Shown one piece after another: positions 13,946-16,640 of a stretch of 16,640 bases of DNA (position 1 is its first letter; each line of letters opens with the position of its first letter). Origin of the DNA: JAAYHC01 sp964483175 (GTDB taxonomy: Bacteria > Bacillota > UBA5301); assembly GCA_964483175.1 (NCBI GenBank), contig CAZAAT010000052.1:1-16640 (forward strand). Direction: 5' to 3'. A model generated the notes under the pieces. It was given only the letters and a program-made list of their open reading frames with translations, was not told the origin of the DNA and searched no databases. The translations under genes were made by a program, and so were the position numbers.

Positions 13946-14745
13946 TTTCCGTTGGAGCTAGAGTGTTGGAGTCCGTTTCCTAACAGGTTAAAACCCATTA
14001 TACAGAGTGTGATCACCATACCGGGCAGAGTACATAAGTGGGGGGCTACCCACAGGTATTCTCGCCCGGTATTTAACATTGAACCCAACTCTGGAATCGG
14101 TGGTTGCGGACCTAAGCCCAAAAAACTTAGTCCGCTAGCGGTAAGCAAGGCCGAAGACAGGCGCTGGGCAATCAGGGTGTATAGTAACGGCATGCTATTG
14201 GGTAGCAGATGCCAGCGCAAAATCTGTCTGCCCTTAGCACCCAATGCGCCGGCAGCCAGGATATAATCTCTCTCCCGCAGTTCAAGGGCTTTAGCTCGCA
14301 TTAAACGCGCAAAGCTAGGCAAGGTGAAAATCGCCACAGCTATACTCAGGTTTAGTTGACTGGATTTTAGGATCACTGCAATAACGAGCGCCAGCAGGAA
14401 CCCAGGGATTGCTAATAGAACCTCTGTGCAGCTTGTGGCGAGGTGGTCCCACCACCCTCCAAAATACCCGGCGGTAAGGCCGAGAACAGTCCCAACAGAT
14501 GCTCCCAACAGCACCCCAGAAACGGAGATCAACAGTGTGGTTCCCAGGCCATGGATGATGCGGCTCAAGAGGTCGCGACCGAGTTCATCTGTGCCCATGG
14601 GGTGTGCTTGAGATGGACCTTCCAAGGCCCTTAGCAGGTCTTGGTCAAACGGGCTGACTCGATACAGGGCTGGGCCCAGCAAGGCCACGGCTACCATTGT
14701 GCCGAGGAGTATCAACCCTAAATATGTTTGCCAATTTCGCTTCAT
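13942..14745 (-). CDS. ABC transporter permease, DppC/NikC type
   Basis: This 267-residue inner-membrane permease of the peptide/nickel (DppC/OppC/NikC) family has about six membrane segments. MGTDELGRDLLSRIIHG near residue 50 is the family signature, and the cytoplasmic EAA loop that contacts the ATPase is seen in LRERDYILAAGALGAKGRQILRWHLLPN. It starts within the stop of the DppB-type permease (ATGA, 4-bp overlap) and is last in the - strand operon. No ATPase gene follows before the end of the convergent Moco operon, so ATPases must be encoded upstream of the binding protein or elsewhere. The substrate cannot be read from the sequence. Confidence 0.94.
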   Translation of the reverse strand: MKRNWQTYLGLILLGTMVAVALLGPALYRVSPFDQDLLRALEGPSQAHPMGTDELGRDLLSRIIHGLGTTLLISVSGVLLGASVGTVLGLTAGYFGGWWDHLATSCTEVLLAIPGFLLALVIAVILKSSQLNLSIAVAIFTLPSFARLMRAKALELRERDYILAAGALGAKGRQILRWHLLPNSMPLLYTLIAQRLSSALLTASGLSFLGLGPQPPIPELGSMLNTGREYLWVAPHLCTLPGMVITLCIMGFNLLGNGLQHSSSNGN

Positions 14746-15656
14746 CGTCTGCGCAGCCTCGGATCGATCGCTAGATAGATCAGATCCATCACCAGGTGAA
14801 TAAAGATAAAGATACTGCAGATCAGCATCACCGCACCCTGTATTACGGGATAATCCCGTTGAACGACGCTAGTAACCAGGTAGCGTCCGATGCCATTAAG
14901 CGCGAAGACTGATTCGGTGAGAACAGCCCCGCCTAACAGGTTGCCGAACTCTAATTCGATGAAGGTTACCAGTGGAATCAGGGTGTTTCGCAAGCCGTGT
15001 TTGTAGTGCAGCCGAAGGCTACTGATACCTTTTGCTTTGGCTACGCGCATATATTCCTGAGCGGTAACCTCTTGGTATTCGGATAAGGTTAACCGGAAGA
15101 GCGAAGCGGCTGTCGACGACATTAAAGTCACCACCGGTAAGATCAAACTACTCTTGCCCATGCCCCCGGCAGGTGGTAACCATCCCAACCGGATCGAAAA
15201 AAACAGAATTAACAGCAGCCCTAACCAATATATGGGCATGGAAAGCCCCAAGATAGATAAAAGGTATAATGGCGTGATCAGCTTGGGCTTGATCGCTGCA
15301 CTGATCCCTAGACCGATCCCTAAGAAGCAAGCGCTAAGTAAGCTGAGCCCGGCTAGCTCTGCTGTTACCGGCAGGCGCATTTTTAGCTCTGTAAGTACCG
15401 GTCGGCCACTGCGTAAGGAGGTGCCCAAGTCACCACGTAATGCCGGTCCAATAAATGAGAGATACTGTGAAAACAAGGGTTTGTTAACACCCATTCGTTC
15501 TCTTAAGTCGGCTAGTTCTTCTGCGGTTGCTTCAAATCCGGAGTAAAGCAAGGCGGGATCTCCCGGCAGGGCTCGCAACAGCAAAAAAATCAGCAAGGAT
15601 AGGCCTAAGAGTACTGGAATGGTTTGGGCAATTCGCCGGAGAAGGTAGCTGAACAT
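14742..15656 (-). CDS. ABC transporter permease, DppB/NikB type
   Basis: This 304-residue permease is the DppB/OppB/NikB partner. It begins MFSYLLRRIAQTIPVLLGLSLLIFLLL, as the family does, and shows LPGDPA, a GLSMPIYWLGLLLIL segment, the EAA loop EYMRVAKAKGISSLRLHYKHGLRNTLIPLVT, and the ending FIHLVMDLIYLAIDPRLR. ATG 15656 is chosen because GGAGG (15669-15665) is 8 bases upstream; the longer start at 15671 would overlap that site. The ATG overlaps the stop of the binding-protein gene by one base (TGATG), and the gene overlaps the next permease by 4 bp, so the three are one translationally coupled operon. Confidence 0.95.
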   Translation of the reverse strand: MFSYLLRRIAQTIPVLLGLSLLIFLLLRALPGDPALLYSGFEATAEELADLRERMGVNKPLFSQYLSFIGPALRGDLGTSLRSGRPVLTELKMRLPVTAELAGLSLLSACFLGIGLGISAAIKPKLITPLYLLSILGLSMPIYWLGLLLILFFSIRLGWLPPAGGMGKSSLILPVVTLMSSTAASLFRLTLSEYQEVTAQEYMRVAKAKGISSLRLHYKHGLRNTLIPLVTFIELEFGNLLGGAVLTESVFALNGIGRYLVTSVVQRDYPVIQGAVMLICSIFIFIHLVMDLIYLAIDPRLRRR

Positions 15657-16640
15657 CAAAATATCCTCCATGCCTGACGAAATGAGATCACCTCGGTAGG
15701 ATAGATCTCAACCCCGTCGAGATTCTGACTAAGGCCGACCGTTTGGTCTTGGGCAAATAAAAAGATCCATGGTGCTTGCTCATGAAGTCTTTGCTGGATT
15801 TTGGCGTAGATCTCCCGGCGTTCTTGGGGATTAGCGCAGCCCAGCGCTTTTTGTAGCAACTCCTCAACCACCGAATCACTATAAAAAGTTAGGTTAGAGC
15901 GGGAACTCACGGAGAACAACGGGGCTAAGCCCAGGTATGCTTCGCCCGTTGCCGGCACCCACCCCAAGAGAAAGAGATCCCAGTCAGCTCGGTTGTGGTC
16001 AAGGGCTGACATGTAGGTGCTCCACTCCCACAATTTAAGCTCTACCTTAATCCCTAACTCCTGGAGATACCCTGTTACTGCCTCGGCGACCTTGGCATCT
16101 TGCAGGTAGCGGCCCTTTGGGGCCCAGAGTTGAATCGGAGGCAAGAACTGACCGGTTTGGGCAAGCAGCTCACGAGCAAGATCAAGGTTATACGGGTAAG
16201 GTTTGACGGGCGCAACCCCTGCAACTGTAGGTGCTAAGGGGGAGCCGATTTGCGCGGCGAGCCCGCCGAGAATTTTGTCGATGATGGCATCTTTGTTGAT
16301 CGCTAGATTAAAGGCCTGTCGTAAGCGAGGGTCGCTAAACATCGTCTTTTTTAAGTTAAAGCCGATATAGATAACGCGTTGGCTCGGATGAGAGACCACT
16401 TTTACACCGGAAATATCTTGGAGACGAGCTGTTTCGATCGGGTTAAGAGGAAAAGCTGCATCCACCATACCTGCTTCTAATAACAGGGCCCGGGATGATC
16501 CTTCGGGAATCACTTTGAAAATGATTTGTTCAAAAAACGGGTCTTTTCTCCAGTGATATTTACTTTGTGTGAGAACCACTTGATAACCCGCGTCCCAGCG
16601 CTCTAGTTGGTACGGGCCGGTGCCGGTAAGGACCGACTTA
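15656..16640 (-). CDS. ABC transporter solute-binding protein, family 5 (partial, N-terminus outside window)
   Basis: This is the C-terminal 327 residues of an extracytoplasmic binding protein of the DppA/OppA/NikA class (SBP_bac_5). The frame stays open to the window edge: the codons at 16580-16639 read TGTGPYQLERWDAGYQ, the family pattern just before the VVLTQSKYHW segment, so the GTG at 16579 is internal and the real start lies to the right. Other family marks are VIYIGFNLKK, DPRLRQAFNLAINKDAI and the C-terminal PWIFLFAQDQTVGL. It delivers its ligand, which could be a peptide, nickel chelate or other small molecule, to the two permeases encoded next in the operon. The signal peptide or lipobox is not visible here. 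Confidence 0.94.
   Translation of the reverse strand, partial: KSVLTGTGPYQLERWDAGYQVVLTQSKYHWRKDPFFEQIIFKVIPEGSSRALLLEAGMVDAAFPLNPIETARLQDISGVKVVSHPSQRVIYIGFNLKKTMFSDPRLRQAFNLAINKDAIIDKILGGLAAQIGSPLAPTVAGVAPVKPYPYNLDLARELLAQTGQFLPPIQLWAPKGRYLQDAKVAEAVTGYLQELGIKVELKLWEWSTYMSALDHNRADWDLFLLGWVPATGEAYLGLAPLFSVSSRSNLTFYSDSVVEELLQKALGCANPQERREIYAKIQQRLHEQAPWIFLFAQDQTVGLSQNLDGVEIYPTEVISFRQAWRIF

Noticed and set aside
1..16640. CRISPR arrays, insertion sequences, prophage or integron elements
   Set aside because: No repeat-spacer pattern, transposase, integrase or long terminal inverted repeats were seen on either strand.

Overview
The window (about half G+C) reads as a chromosomal stretch from a Bacillota (Firmicutes)-like bacterium. 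The evidence is strong GGAGG-type ribosome binding sites, TTG and GTG starts, a PerR whose metal ligands all match Bacillus PerR at a constant offset, a YitT protein with a DUF2179 tail, and a MOSC-MogA fusion. Two secreted proteins look like outer-membrane beta-barrels, so the lineage is probably diderm (Limnochordia- or Halanaerobiales-like). That placement is inference; I cannot name a genus.

Layout. Bases 1-46 are the 3' end of a 5S rRNA, so an rRNA operon lies just to the left. Then, on the + strand, come a secreted multiheme cytochrome c (11 CXXCH motifs plus a C-terminal CX5CH), a YitT membrane protein, and a three-gene cluster: a small barrel protein, an O6-alkylguanine-DNA alkyltransferase, and a TraF/PorV-like barrel protein. 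A 263-base intergenic region follows. It holds three TCGAC repeats spaced exactly 10 bp, a possible short structured RNA, a clear intrinsic terminator, and an operator-like inverted repeat before an ArsR-type regulator. perR is convergent with that regulator.

The core is a + strand operon from 7405 to 13945 behind a near-consensus promoter: mobA, mobB, a shortened moeA-like gene, tatA, two tandem tatC genes, moaA, moaC and a MOSC-MogA fusion. It joins molybdenum-cofactor synthesis and guanylylation to the Tat translocase that exports folded cofactor-loaded enzymes. moaD, moaE, moeB and a molybdate transporter are not in the window. TatC1 keeps both glutamates that bind the twin-arginine signal, while TatC2 has Gln at one of them. 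The MoeA-like protein lacks the C-terminal domain and several conserved residues.

The right end carries, on the - strand, a peptide/nickel-type ABC transporter: a solute-binding protein (N-terminus outside the window) and two permeases, overlapping end to end. The last permease and the MOSC-MogA gene converge on one shared CTAG.

The most interesting points are the merged Moco/Tat operon with divergent TatC paralogues, the degenerate MoeA, the likely outer-membrane proteins, and the 5493-5755 regulatory region.
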